DNA of 42,615 nt from contig JAFAKB010000089.1 of assembly GCA_019235885.1 (NCBI GenBank), positions 1 to 42,615 on the forward strand. The letters are read 5' to 3'. The translations under genes and the position numbers were made by a program. Shown here in pieces: positions 24,772-33,071 of this stretch; within the stretch, counting starts at the first letter, position 1; each line of letters starts with the position of its first letter. This DNA is from Candidatus Eremiobacterota bacterium (GTDB lineage: Bacteria; Vulcanimicrobiota; Vulcanimicrobiia; Vulcanimicrobiales; Vulcanimicrobiaceae). Below the pieces are notes generated by a model, which ran no database searches, had not been told where the DNA came from, and was given only the letters and a program-made list of their open reading frames with translations.

Positions 24772-26174
24772 AGCCGAAAAGCATCCACGCCGCCCGGCTC
24801 GGGGAAGACCTTGCCGGGGTTCATGATGCCGAGCGGGTCGAGCGCGTCCTTGATCTTGCGCATGACTGCGAGCGCGTCGGGGCCGAGGTCCAACTCCATG
24901 AACTGCTTCTTCAGCAGGCCGATGCCGTGCTCGCCCGAGAGCGTGCCGCCCAGCACGACCGTCGCCTCGAAAATTGCGCGCGCGGCGCCGGCGACGCGCC
25001 GCATCTCTTCGGCGTTCGTCTTGTCACACAGGATATTCGGGTGCAAGTTGCCGTCCCCGACGTGGCCGAAAACCGGGATCTCCAGCGCGTACTCCGCGGC
25101 GATCTCGCGGACGCGGCGGATCAGCGCGGCGATCCCGCGCGGCGGGATGCAGACGTCCTCGCCGAGCTTGTTCGGCCGCCGGCGCGCCAGCGCGGGCGCG
25201 ATCGACCGGCGCGCAGCCCACAGCCGCTCCGACTCGGCGTCGTCGTGCGCGACGCGAACGTCGCGCGCGCCGTGCTCGCGCGCGATGTGTTCGATCGTCG
25301 CGAGCTCGTCGTCGAGGGCGTTTGCGTAGTTGCCGTCGACCCCGAACAGCACCACCGCGTCGGCGTCGAGCGGCAATCCCACCGGTGCGTTCGCTTCGAC
25401 ACAGCGCATCGTCAAGTTGTCGATCAGCTCGATCGCCGAAGGCAGCACGCCGCTCGCCATCACCGCCGTCGCCGTCTCCGCCGCGTCGGCGATCCGCTCG
25501 AACGACGCCAGCGCGGCGCGCGCGTACGCCGGCTTCGAGAGCAGCCGCAGCGTGATCTCGGTGATCGTCCCCAGCGTCCCTTCCGCGCCGGTGAACAGCC
25601 GCCGCAAATCATAGCCGGTGACGTTCTTCACCGTGCGGCCGCCGGTGCGAATCACCGTTCCGTCGGGCAGCACCACCTCGAGCGCGAGCACGTAGTCGCC
25701 GGTCACGCCGTACTTCAAGCAGCGCGCGCCGCCGGCGTTCTCCGCGACGTTCCCGCCGATCGCGCTCTGCTTCAGGCTCGAGGGATCGGGCGGGTAGAAG
25801 AGCCCGCGGCGCTCGGCTTCAGTTTGCAGGCGCGCGTTGATCACACCGGGCTGCACCACCGCGACCCGGTCGATCGCGTCGATCTCCAGGATGCGGTCCA
25901 TCCGCGCCACGCCGAGTACGATGCTGCCGCTCAGCGGGACGGCGCCGCCCGACAGCCCGCTGCCCATCGCGCGCGGCGTGATCGGGATGCGCCGCTCGGC
26001 CGCAAGGCGATGGACCGCGCTGACCTGCGCGGTCGTTTCCGGCAGCACGACGAGCGGCGGGACGTGCTCGTAGAACGTCCCGTCGAAACCGTACGCGATG
26101 AGGTCCTCGGCCGCGGTCAGGACCCCGCCCGGGACCGCCTCGCGCAGCCCGGCGAGCAGGTCGTCCGTCAGCAT
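24768..26174 (-). CDS. glcD: FAD-linked 2-hydroxyacid oxidase, GlcD-type
   Basis: Oxidises glycolate, lactate or a related 2-hydroxyacid with FAD. The FAD_binding_4 domain (about residues 35-215) shows [22 protein letters not shown] and [20 protein letters not shown]. The C-terminal oxidase domain has [13 protein letters not shown] and [12 protein letters not shown]. Length (about 468 aa) is that of GlcD subunits; no glcE or glcF is in the window. I used the ATG at 26174, matching the family's usual start [11 protein letters not shown]; a GTG at 26207 with GGAG 6 nt upstream would add 11 residues and is a serious alternative. It heads the glcD-glpK-glpD operon and is divergent from an Ldh2-type dehydrogenase. 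Confidence 0.9.
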   Translation of the reverse strand: MLTDDLLAGLREAVPGGVLTAAEDLIAYGFDGTFYEHVPPLVVLPETTAQVSAVHRLAAERRIPITPRAMGSGLSGGAVPLSGSIVLGVARMDRILEIDAIDRVAVVQPGVINARLQTEAERRGLFYPPDPSSLKQSAIGGNVAENAGGARCLKYGVTGDYVLALEVVLPDGTVIRTGGRTVKNVTGYDLRRLFTGAEGTLGTITEITLRLLSKPAYARAALASFERIADAAETATAVMASGVLPSAIELIDNLTMRCVEANAPVGLPLDADAVVLFGVDGNYANALDDELATIEHIAREHGARDVRVAHDDAESERLWAARRSIAPALARRRPNKLGEDVCIPPRGIAALIRRVREIAAEYALEIPVFGHVGDGNLHPNILCDKTNAEEMRRVAGAARAIFEATVVLGGTLSGEHGIGLLKKQFMELDLGPDALAVMRKIKDALDPLGIMNPGKVFPEPGGVDAFRL

Positions 26175-26224
26175 CGCCGGGCGCTCTGCGACCGGGGTCC
26201 TACGCACCGGGTGCTCCGCTGGGG

Positions 26225-26230
26225 TACACT
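26225..26230 (+). promoter_or_regulatory. Candidate -10 box of a leaderless transcript
   Basis: TACACT followed by 6 nt (ACCGTC) and the ATG of the Ldh2-type dehydrogenase. No Shine-Dalgarno is present. Box, spacing and the preceding GG are the same as before cydA. Confidence 0.45.
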
Positions 26231-26236
26231 ACCGTC

Positions 26237-27334
26237 ATGGCCGACGTCATCACGTCCGAGTACCGGCTTGCCACCGAGGCCGGGCTCAAGCGCTTCGTTG
26301 CGACCGTCCTCGAAAAGGTCGGCGTCGCGCCGCAAGACGCGGCGACCGTCGCCGACGTCCTGGTCGCGGCCGACATGCGCGGGATCGAATCGCACGGCGT
26401 CGCCCGGCTGGAGTCGTACTACGTCAGCCGCATTCGCAGCGGCCAGCTCGCGTCGCGCCCGACGGTCGAGACGGTGCGCGAGACGGCGACCTCGGTGCTG
26501 CTCGACGCCGGCAACGGGCTCGGCCATCCGGCCGGCAAGCGCGCGATGGAGACCGTGCTCGACAAGGCGGCGCAAAGCGGCGCCGCGTTCGGCGCGGTCC
26601 GCAACTCGAACCACTTCGGGATCGCCGGCTGGTACGCGATGCTGGCGCTCGAGCGCGACATGATCGGGATCGCGTCGACGAACAGCGTGCGCTACGGCGC
26701 GCCGACGTTCGGGCGCGACATCATGCTCGGCACGAACCCGCTCGCGTTCGCGATTCCGGCGCACGACGAGCCGGCGTTCGTGCTGGACTTCGCGACGACC
26801 ACCGTGCCGAAGGGCAAGCTCGAAGTCTACAACCGCAAGGAGAAGCAGCTCAATCCCGGCTGGGCGATCGACGCGAACGGCAACGAGACGCTCGACCCCA
26901 AGGTCGCGCTGAACGGCGCGCTGCTTCCGCTCGGCGGGTACGGCGTCGACAACGGCGGTCACAAGGGATACGGTCTGGGCCTGCTGGTCGACATCCTCTG
27001 CGGCGTCCTCTCCGGCGGTGCGTTCGGCAACGGTCTTCCGCGCCCGGGCGATCCGCCGCTCCCCGGCAAGATCTCGCACTTCTTCGCCGCGTTCAAGATC
27101 GACGGCTTCCGCGATCCCGAGCAGTTCAAAGCCGACATGGACAAAGAGCTGCGCGCGTTCAAGGACTCGGCGAAAGCGCCGGGGCACGACCGCATCTACG
27201 TCGCGGGCGAGATCGAGCACGAGAAGACGCTCGAGTCGCGCCGCAACGGCGTCCCCGTTCACGTGAAGGTGTGGAACGGCCTCGAGAAGCTCGCCGGCGA
27301 GCTCGGGATCCCGTTCGATTTCGAAAAGCGCTGA
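26237..27334 (+). CDS. Malate/L-lactate dehydrogenase family oxidoreductase (Ldh2/AllD type)
   Basis: NAD(P)-dependent oxidoreductase of the Ldh_2 family (365 aa), which has a fold unrelated to classical malate dehydrogenase. Family signatures: ADMRGIESHGVARLESYY, GAVRNSNHFGIAGWYAMLA, GTNPLAFAIPA, VLDFATTTVPKGKL and GGHKGYGLGLLVDILCGVLSGG. The His in RNSNHFG and the Asp/His of the substrate pocket are present. Members oxidise malate, L-lactate, sulfolactate or ureidoglycolate; the substrate is not resolved. It is divergent from glcD with about 60 nt between the chosen starts, so the two 2-hydroxyacid enzymes may be jointly controlled. Its mRNA is likely leaderless. Confidence 0.92.
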   Translation: MADVITSEYRLATEAGLKRFVATVLEKVGVAPQDAATVADVLVAADMRGIESHGVARLESYYVSRIRSGQLASRPTVETVRETATSVLLDAGNGLGHPAGKRAMETVLDKAAQSGAAFGAVRNSNHFGIAGWYAMLALERDMIGIASTNSVRYGAPTFGRDIMLGTNPLAFAIPAHDEPAFVLDFATTTVPKGKLEVYNRKEKQLNPGWAIDANGNETLDPKVALNGALLPLGGYGVDNGGHKGYGLGLLVDILCGVLSGGAFGNGLPRPGDPPLPGKISHFFAAFKIDGFRDPEQFKADMDKELRAFKDSAKAPGHDRIYVAGEIEHEKTLESRRNGVPVHVKVWNGLEKLAGELGIPFDFEKR

Positions 27335-27340
27335 GGGCTC

Positions 27341-28090
27341 TTAATTGCGCAGCTCGAGGGTCCCGGCGCAGCGCAAGCCGTTGCACGCGGCCGGGATGAA
27401 GCGTGCGGCGAGCAGCCGCGCGCGCAGCTCGTCACGCTGCGCCGGATCGGCCGGCGGGCGCACGAACTCGACCGACGTCGCGCGCCCGTTCTCGTCGACG
27501 GTGATGCGGACGTCGAAACCGGCGACCCCGGCCAGCAGCGCGCCGCGCAGCGAGGGCTCGAGCGCGGCCGGATAGGTCTCGCCGAAGTTTCCGATCCCCT
27601 CCTCGCTGCGCGCGGCGACCGGGCTGGGCGCCGGCGACGCCGCCGGGGCGGTCGTCGCCGCCGCCTGCACGACCGGTGCGGCGCTCGGCTGCGCGACCGC
27701 GACGCGCGCCACCGGCCGAACGACGCTCGGCGGCGGGCGGCGCACCGTCGCCGGCGCCGGCACGAACGCTGCGCGATGCTCGGCAGCCACGACCAGTTTG
27801 CGCGTCGCGTGCTCGACCGTCACCGCGGCGTGGATCACCGGAAGCCGCGCGACCGGGACCGGCGCGCTTTGCGCGGCGGTGCGGTGCACGGGCGACGGGC
27901 GCCGCGGCGGCGGCCGCCGCTCGATGTGCAGGATGGTCGTCAGAAGCGTGCGCTCATCCGGGTCGTCGACCGAGACGGACGCTCGTGGAACGATCGCGGC
28001 GAGCAGCACCAAGGCGCACAAATGGAGAGCGATCGAGGCGGCGATCGCGGATCGGTCACGCCGTGGAGTGGGCTCGGCTCTCACCAGCAC
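27341..28090 (-). CDS. TonB-like energy transducer
   Basis: A 249-aa protein built like TonB: a single N-terminal membrane helix (about residues 14-36, IAASIALHLCALVLLAAIVP), a long Pro/Ala/Arg-rich periplasmic spacer and a C-terminal TonB-type domain (about 175-249) with YPAALEPSLRGALLAG and DVRITVDENGRATSVEFVRPP. The C-terminus has two cysteines (PAACNGLRCAGT) that could pair. It would transmit proton-motive force to outer-membrane receptors, so it indicates an outer membrane. No exbB, exbD or receptor is adjacent. The GTG at 28090 is used; no convincing Shine-Dalgarno is visible. Confidence 0.82.
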   Translation of the reverse strand: MLVRAEPTPRRDRSAIAASIALHLCALVLLAAIVPRASVSVDDPDERTLLTTILHIERRPPPRRPSPVHRTAAQSAPVPVARLPVIHAAVTVEHATRKLVVAAEHRAAFVPAPATVRRPPPSVVRPVARVAVAQPSAAPVVQAAATTAPAASPAPSPVAARSEEGIGNFGETYPAALEPSLRGALLAGVAGFDVRITVDENGRATSVEFVRPPADPAQRDELRARLLAARFIPAACNGLRCAGTLELRN

Positions 28091-28160
28091 TGTGGTCCGC
28101 GGAAAATCCGACGCGGGCGGGCGCGCAACCTTTTTCCGCGCCGGTTACCTGGAGTACGCG

Positions 28161-28424
28161 ATGGGTCGCGACACGGATATGGTTCTCTATCAGGCAGAAT
28201 GGTGCCCGTACTGCGCGCGCGTGCGCAAGAAGATGACGGATCTTTTGCTCGACTACAAGATCGTCAACGTTCCGCACTCGCACGCCGAGCGCGACGAAGT
28301 GAAGCGGGTTTCCAACCAGACCTCGATCCCGGTCCTGGTCGACGGCGACGTCGTGCTCGACGACGACGACGACATCGTGCCGTACCTGCAGAAGAAATAC
28401 GGCGCGCAAGCGAAGGCCGGTTAG
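28161..28424 (+). CDS. Glutaredoxin-like protein
   Basis: An 87-aa thioredoxin-fold protein with the dithiol active site CPYC at the start of helix 1 (YQAEWCPYCARVRKKM), the cis-Pro loop TSIPVLVDGD and the end LDDDDDIVPYLQKKYG. It would reduce disulfides or mixed disulfides with glutathione or another low-molecular-weight thiol. The ATG at 28161 is preceded by GGAG with 6 nt spacing. It is divergent from the TonB-like gene and convergent with the efflux gene. The run of five aspartates in the GST-N-like C-terminal segment is unusual but would lie on the surface. Confidence 0.9.
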   Translation: MGRDTDMVLYQAEWCPYCARVRKKMTDLLLDYKIVNVPHSHAERDEVKRVSNQTSIPVLVDGDVVLDDDDDIVPYLQKKYGAQAKAG

Positions 28425-28430
28425 CGGCCT
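28414..28430 (+). terminator. Small hairpin at the end of the glutaredoxin-like gene
   Basis: AGGCCG - GTTAG - CGGCCT forms a 6-bp stem with a 5-nt loop containing the stop codon, followed by CTTCC. It sits between convergent genes. The T-run is poor, so it is only a possible terminator. Confidence 0.35.
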
Positions 28431-28442
28431 CTTCCGCGTTCT

Positions 28443-29999
28443 CTACTCGGCCGGAATGTGCGCGGGCGCAGCGGCGTCTTTGCGCCGGCGCGGCAGCACG
28501 AACACCAGCGGGAGCAGGAAGAACGTCAGCGCGCCCAGCGCCCATTGGCAGTCGGCGTAGGCCATCACGCTCGACTGGGTGAGGATCTGTTGGTAGAGCG
28601 TCATGACGGCGCGGGTCGCGTCGTGCGTGTGCTGGATCAGGTTCTGCAGCGCGAGGTTGCCGGGCGTCGCGGTCTGCGCGAGGACGCTCTGGTGAAACGC
28701 GTTGCGCTGCACCAGCAGCGAGATCAGCGCGGCGGTCGAGAACGAGCCGCCGAGCTGCAGCGAGAGCGACTGAAAAGCCGCCGCCTTCGGCACGGCTTCC
28801 GGCGGGATCGCCGAGAGCACCGCGATCGAGAGCGGGACGAACAGCAAGCCTAACCCGACGCCGGCGGTGATCGCCGGGCCGAGCAGCGAGTTGAAGTCGT
28901 TCTGCGAGGTCGTGATGTAGCCGAGCCAAATCTGGCTCGCGCCGATCAGCGAGAATCCTGCGACGAGCAGGATGCGCGTGTCGATGCGGCCGGTTCCCGC
29001 GAGCCGCGCGATGAACGGCGTGAGCAGCGCGATGAACGCCGCGCGCACGAAGATCAGCTCGCCGGAGAGCGTGGCGGTGAAGCCGAGAATGCCCTGCACG
29101 TACTGCGGCAAGATGACGGTCGCGCCGAACAGCACCGAGCCGATCGCGAAGCCGAGCACGCTGCCGGCCGCGATTGCGCGGTGCTTGAACGCGCGCAGGT
29201 CGACGATGGGGCGCTTCGTCCCCCACAGCTCCCAGCCGATGAACGCCGCCAGCCCGAGCACCGCGGTGGCGCCGAAAAGCCGGATGACGCCGTCTTGGAA
29301 CCAGTCGTTGCGCTGCCCCTCGTCGAGAATGTACTGCAGCGAGCCGAGCCCCATCGCGAGCAGCCCCAGCCCGATCGCGTCGACCGGACTCGGTTTGGGG
29401 TCCGAGGGGTTGCGCATCATCGAGAGCACGACGATCGCCGCGAAGATCCCCGGCGCGAGGTTGATGAAGAAGACCCAGTTCCAGGAGAAGTTGTCGGTCA
29501 GCCAGCCGCCGACGGTCGGGCCGACCGACGGCCCAACGATCGCGCCGAGCGCGAACACCGCTTGCGAGGCGCCGAGCAGACGCCGCGGGAACGTGTCACG
29601 GAGCGCTGCTTGTCCGGTCGCGATGAGTCCGCCGCCGAACGCGCCTTGAAGGATGCGGAACAGGACGAGCTGCTGGATCGAGCCGGCGAGCCCGCACAGC
29701 ATCGAGGTGATCGTGAACCCGATGATCGCGACCGAGTAGTACTGCCGCCGGCCGAAGCGCAGCTGCAGCCACGGCGTGAGCGGGATGACGATCACCGCCG
29801 AGATGATGTAGCCGGTCACGACCCAGGCGCCTTCTTCTTGGGTCGCGCCCAGGTTGCCCTGAATCGTCGGCAGCGCGACGTTCACGATCGTCGCGTCGAG
29901 CGTCTGCATCAGCGTCGCGGCCATGATCCCGAGCGTGATCAGGATCAGCCGCGAGCCGGTCTCGCTGACGTCGCGGTCTTTTGTGATTTCGGTAGCCAT
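28443..29999 (-). CDS. MFS multidrug exporter, DHA2/EmrB type (14 helices)
   Basis: Inner-membrane drug:proton antiporter of 518 aa from the 14-helix DHA2 family. Signatures include LMQTLDATIVNVALPTIQGNLGAT in helix 1, LRFGRRQYYSVAIIGF (motif A-like loop) and RILQGAFGGGLIATGQAAL, followed by ALGAIVGPSVGPTVGGWL (motif C of antiporters). No EmrA-type adaptor or outer-membrane channel is adjacent. The ATG at 29999 is taken; an upstream frame begins at 30047 but adds only non-conserved residues and would cover the palindrome at 30009-30029. The DUF92 gene upstream is in the same direction, 108 nt away. Confidence 0.92.
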   Translation of the reverse strand: MATEITKDRDVSETGSRLILITLGIMAATLMQTLDATIVNVALPTIQGNLGATQEEGAWVVTGYIISAVIVIPLTPWLQLRFGRRQYYSVAIIGFTITSMLCGLAGSIQQLVLFRILQGAFGGGLIATGQAALRDTFPRRLLGASQAVFALGAIVGPSVGPTVGGWLTDNFSWNWVFFINLAPGIFAAIVVLSMMRNPSDPKPSPVDAIGLGLLAMGLGSLQYILDEGQRNDWFQDGVIRLFGATAVLGLAAFIGWELWGTKRPIVDLRAFKHRAIAAGSVLGFAIGSVLFGATVILPQYVQGILGFTATLSGELIFVRAAFIALLTPFIARLAGTGRIDTRILLVAGFSLIGASQIWLGYITTSQNDFNSLLGPAITAGVGLGLLFVPLSIAVLSAIPPEAVPKAAAFQSLSLQLGGSFSTAALISLLVQRNAFHQSVLAQTATPGNLALQNLIQHTHDATRAVMTLYQQILTQSSVMAYADCQWALGALTFFLLPLVFVLPRRRKDAAAPAHIPAE

Positions 30000-30008
30000 T
30001 GTTTTCAG

Positions 30009-30029
30009 CGTGCGAACGATCGTCGCACG
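30009..30029 (-). promoter_or_regulatory. Inverted repeat upstream of the MFS exporter, candidate operator
   Basis: Seven-base arms CGTGCGA and TCGCACG flank a 7-nt centre (ACGATCG). The element ends 9 nt before the start codon. Its size and position suit a TetR- or MarR-type repressor of an efflux gene; no such regulator gene is in the window. Confidence 0.4.
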
Positions 30030-30107
30030 AGGGCTTGGACTCCGCACCGACCGAGATCGGTTTCGCCGCTTGCATTCGCACCGGCCGGATGGGCCGCACA
30101 GCCGGCT

Positions 30108-30971
30108 TCAGAAGCGGTGCGCCGCCGCGCTCGCCAGCCCGAACGCCACGGCCGCCCCGGCGACGGTCGCCAGCAGGTTGACGAGATCGTTCGAGAAGCC
30201 GCGGACGCCCCGCACGAGCCGCGTGCGGTTCCCGCAGACGTGCGGGTCAGTCTCGCACGTCCGCCCGCACGTCTCGCAGAACCGCAGCTCCTGCGCGGCT
30301 GCGCCGAGGATGGAGTCCAGCGTCGCGCCGGCAATCCCGCCGAGCGGCACCGCGGCGAAGAGTAGGACGAGCTCGAGGTTTGCGCCGTTCGCGACGGAAA
30401 ACCCGAATCGGTCGGTCGTCAGCAGGTAAGCGAGCACGACGGCGGGTGGGGTGATCAGGCCGATCCAGCCCGCGCCGGCGACCTCGGCGAGCGTCCCCGG
30501 GAGCGTGATTCCGCCCGAAAGCCCGGTGGGCACCGGCCGCAGCGTGAGAATCGAGCGCGGCGTCCGCCGCGCGAGCGTCCCGATCTCCGTCGCCCACGTG
30601 TCCGCCGTCGCTGCGGCATACGCGCCGCAAAACGCCAGCGCCCAGCGCACGTCGTGCGTGAATGCGAATGCGACCGCGCACGCCGTCGCAACGCTGCCGT
30701 TCGCCAGCACCTGCATCGCATCGCGCGCCCCATGCTTCCCGACGTCGACGAGCTCTTTCTTCCGCGCCCGCCCGATCCGCGACAACGCGATCGAAGGAAC
30801 GAAAAACGCCAACAGCACCAGCGTGAACCCGATCCCGCCGCTCGCGAACGTCAGCGTGCCGACGACGAACGCCGCGAGCGCACCGCTCGGCGCCAGCGCT
30901 CGCGCCCGCGACGCGACGACCGCGATGAGAGCCGCAAGGACCCCGCCGACCAGCAGGTTGCCGACGGTCAC
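30108..30971 (-). CDS. DUF92-family membrane protein
   Basis: A 287-aa polytopic membrane protein of the DUF92 family (PF01940), which includes the plant phytyl-phosphate kinase VTE6. Visible family features: APSGALAAFVVGTLTFASGG near the N-terminus, RDAMQVLANGSVAT, AAATADTWATEIG with the conserved Asp/Thr/Glu, TGLSGGITLPGT, and a C-terminal loop with CETCGRTCETDPHVCG followed by SNDLVNLLAT. The cysteines could bind metal. In bacteria the substrate is unknown; a polyprenyl or isoprenoid phosphate kinase role is suggested by the plant relative. The GTG at 30971 is the start; a palindrome lies 26 nt further upstream. Confidence 0.88.
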   Translation of the reverse strand: MTVGNLLVGGVLAALIAVVASRARALAPSGALAAFVVGTLTFASGGIGFTLVLLAFFVPSIALSRIGRARKKELVDVGKHGARDAMQVLANGSVATACAVAFAFTHDVRWALAFCGAYAAATADTWATEIGTLARRTPRSILTLRPVPTGLSGGITLPGTLAEVAGAGWIGLITPPAVVLAYLLTTDRFGFSVANGANLELVLLFAAVPLGGIAGATLDSILGAAAQELRFCETCGRTCETDPHVCGNRTRLVRGVRGFSNDLVNLLATVAGAAVAFGLASAAAHRF

Positions 30972-30992
30972 GGCCCGATCACTGTTCTCGTC

Positions 30993-31013
30993 CTCTTGTC
31001 GGTCCGACAGGAG
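30993..31013. promoter_or_regulatory. Palindrome between DUF92 and DUF3800 genes
   Basis: TGTCGG-T-CCGACA is a perfect 13-nt palindrome (30997-31009), with three of four further flanking positions symmetric (CTCT and GGAG). It lies between divergent starts. The half-site TGTCGG is the same as at 14303, with a different spacer. Operator function is a guess. Confidence 0.35.
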
Positions 31014-31029
31014 TGCGTGATGGACGGGC

Positions 31030-31431
31030 GTGCTCGCCTTTTATGCGGATGAATCCGGCTCTTTCAGCGTTCGCGACCCCGCACAACCCTGGGTTGTCTT
31101 GCTGGCGATCGGATTTGACGACGACCATTGGGGAACGATCGAGCGCGCCCTGAACGATCTCAAACGACGTCATTTTCCGGGATGTCATCCGAGCGCAGTC
31201 GAGGACAACCGACCCAGCTCGCCCGAAACGAGTGTTACCCGCGTGGTCGAACGCCCGTATTTCCACGATTCATCTCGAAGCAATCACATTCAGCTCGCCG
31301 ATATCATCGCCTATAACGTGCTGCGGCGCTTTCGGAATGGTGATCCGAACTACCCTTACTTCACGCGGATATTGCCCAAACTACGCTGCTCCACGTCTTG
31401 CGGCGGCGACGGTCTCGCACTATATGCGTAG
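31030..31431 (+). CDS. DUF3800-type protein with internal deletion
   Basis: A 133-aa protein whose two ends match the DUF3800 family: LAFYADESGSFSVRD with the conserved Asp-Glu-Ser at the N-terminus, and SNHIQLADIIAYNVLRRFRNGDPNYPYF near the C-terminus. Normal members have about 210-260 aa; the middle part is missing and ERALNDLKRRHFPG runs within about 40 residues into VVERPYFHDSS. The family has an RNase H-like fold and often sits in defence or mobile regions; the deletion makes activity unlikely. Base composition is low (28 G/C of 60 in 31261-31320), suggesting a foreign origin. The GTG at 31030 is the only in-frame start before DESG; the AGGAG at 31009-31013 fits an out-of-frame ATG at 31020. 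Confidence 0.62.
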   Translation: MLAFYADESGSFSVRDPAQPWVVLLAIGFDDDHWGTIERALNDLKRRHFPGCHPSAVEDNRPSSPETSVTRVVERPYFHDSSRSNHIQLADIIAYNVLRRFRNGDPNYPYFTRILPKLRCSTSCGGDGLALYA

Positions 31432-31525
31432 CATCGCCGGAAAATATGATGAGACCGGGTCGGATTGGTTACCGCCCGGCTCTCGAGAAAATTATAGTGC
31501 ATCAGCGATCGTGTCGTCAAGCCCA

Positions 31526-33058
31526 TTACACCGGCACCTTTTCGCCGAGTGCGAGCATCAGCCCATCAACCGTAAATGCATTTGCGATTATGTCGACTCG
31601 TATGCCGGCGTCGCGGGCGGTTTGCGCGGTGATCGGGCCGATTGCTGCAACCGTTTTCGCGGCGAGCGACGATGCTGCGCGAGGCACGTTCTGGAGGAAG
31701 CCGTGGACGGTGCTGGAGCTCGTGAACGTCACGATGTCGGCGCGCTCGGTCTTTGCGATCAGTTCCGGATCGTCGACGAAGCGCGTCTTGTACGCCGCGA
31801 CGACGTCGACCACGCGTCCGTTCTCCCGCAGCGTCTCGGGCAGCACCTCGCGCGCTTCGTGCGCGCGATAGACCAGGATGCGCTCGCCGGCGTTTGTGCG
31901 GGCGAGGAGCTCCGTCGCTACTGCTTCGTTGACATACGTAGGCGGGAGCAGATCGGCGCGCAAGCCGTGCGCGGCGAGCGCTTCGGCGGTCTTCGGCCCG
32001 ATCGCCGCGATTCGGACATCGCCGAAGGCGCGCGCGTCGCGGCCGAGCTCGCCGAGCCGGTCGAAGAACGCGTCGACGCCGTTGCGGCTGGTGAAGACGA
32101 CCCAGTCGTAGTCGCGCACTCGTGCCACGGCCTCGCGCGCGGCGCCGAGGTCGTCCGGCGGGCCGATCGCGATCGTCGGCGCGAGGATCGGCTCCGCGCC
32201 CGCTTCCCACAGCCGCGTCGCGAAGTCGTCGGCCTGGTGCGCCGGACGCGTCACCAGAACGCGCTTGCCGAACAGCGGCTGCGCGTCGAACCAGCGGATC
32301 CGCGCGCGCTCGCGCACGACGTCGCCGATCACCACGATCGCCGGTGCGGTGATGCCGGTGCGCGCCACCTCGTCGACGACGGTGTCGAGCGTCGCGGTCA
32401 GCACCTCTTGCGCCGGCTTCGTCCCTTCGTGCACGATCCCGACCGGCGTGTCGCCTTCGAGACCATGCTCCTTCAGCTGCGCGACGATCCCGGCGAGGTT
32501 GCCCATCGCCATCAAGAAAATCGTCGTGGCCTTGCGGTTGGCGAGCTTCGCGAAGTCGAGCGAGCTGACGCCTTTCGTCGGGTCCTCGTGGCCCGTCGCG
32601 ATCGTGAACGAGGTGTTGTGCTTGCGGTGCGTCACCGGAATGCCGGCGTACGCGGGCGCGGCGATCGCCGACGTGATGCCGGGGACGATCTCGAACGGGA
32701 CGCCGGCTTCGGCCAGCGCCTGCGCCTCCTCGCCGCCGCGCGCGAACACGAACACGTCGCCGCCCTTGAGCCGCACGACCTTTTTGCCTTCGCGCCCGAG
32801 CCGCACGATCAGCGCGGTGATCTCGTCCTGCGAGAGCGTGTGCGCGCCGGCTTTCTTTCCGACGTAGATCTTCTCGCAGTCGGGCGGCGTGAGCGCGACG
32901 ATCGCCGGCGACGCCAGGTAGTCGTACACGAGCGTGTCGCACTGCGCGAGGGCGCGCGCCCCCTTGAGCGTCAAAAGCCCCGGATCACCGGGGCCCGCGC
33001 CGACCAGCCAAACCTTCCCGTTTGAACGGCGCTCTGCCCCAGGCTCCGCGCCCTCCAT
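31526..33058 (-). CDS. cobA-hemD: Uroporphyrinogen-III C-methyltransferase fused to uroporphyrinogen-III synthase
   Basis: A bifunctional 510-aa fusion. Residues about 13-255 are the SAM-dependent methyltransferase that makes precorrin-2: VWLVGAGPGDPGLLTLKG, VVRLKGGDVFVFARGGEEA and EIVPGITSAIAAPAYAGIP. Residues about 262-510 are a complete uroporphyrinogen-III synthase: KRVLVTRPAHQADDFATRL, VVFTSRNGVDAFF and VAAIGPITAQTARDAGIRVD. It is the last gene of the tetrapyrrole operon. The ATG at 33058 has AGGAG 7 nt upstream and starts 13 nt after the hemA stop. Its first residues (EGAEPGAERR) derive from a 32-bp repeat also found before mobA, and the true family start is VWLVG. Confidence 0.94.
   Translation of the reverse strand: MEGAEPGAERRSNGKVWLVGAGPGDPGLLTLKGARALAQCDTLVYDYLASPAIVALTPPDCEKIYVGKKAGAHTLSQDEITALIVRLGREGKKVVRLKGGDVFVFARGGEEAQALAEAGVPFEIVPGITSAIAAPAYAGIPVTHRKHNTSFTIATGHEDPTKGVSSLDFAKLANRKATTIFLMAMGNLAGIVAQLKEHGLEGDTPVGIVHEGTKPAQEVLTATLDTVVDEVARTGITAPAIVVIGDVVRERARIRWFDAQPLFGKRVLVTRPAHQADDFATRLWEAGAEPILAPTIAIGPPDDLGAAREAVARVRDYDWVVFTSRNGVDAFFDRLGELGRDARAFGDVRIAAIGPKTAEALAAHGLRADLLPPTYVNEAVATELLARTNAGERILVYRAHEAREVLPETLRENGRVVDVVAAYKTRFVDDPELIAKTERADIVTFTSSSTVHGFLQNVPRAASSLAAKTVAAIGPITAQTARDAGIRVDIIANAFTVDGLMLALGEKVPV
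33026..33057 (-). repeat. 32-bp repeat, copy 1 (start region of cobA-hemD)
   Basis: Differs from 36275-36306 at 2 of 32 positions. In the reading direction it contains GCGCGGAGCCTGGGGC. It covers codons 1-11 of cobA-hemD. Confidence 0.75.
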
Positions 33059-33071
33059 CACCACGCTCCTG

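Noticed and set aside
23296-26663. Long plus-strand open frames opposite glpK and glcD
   Set aside because: No recognisable domains and complete overlap with well-supported genes on the other strand.
31432-31525. Possible hairpin CCGGG...CCCGG between DUF3800 and cobA-hemD
   Set aside because: Only five pairs with a 15-nt loop and no T-run; too weak to call a terminator.
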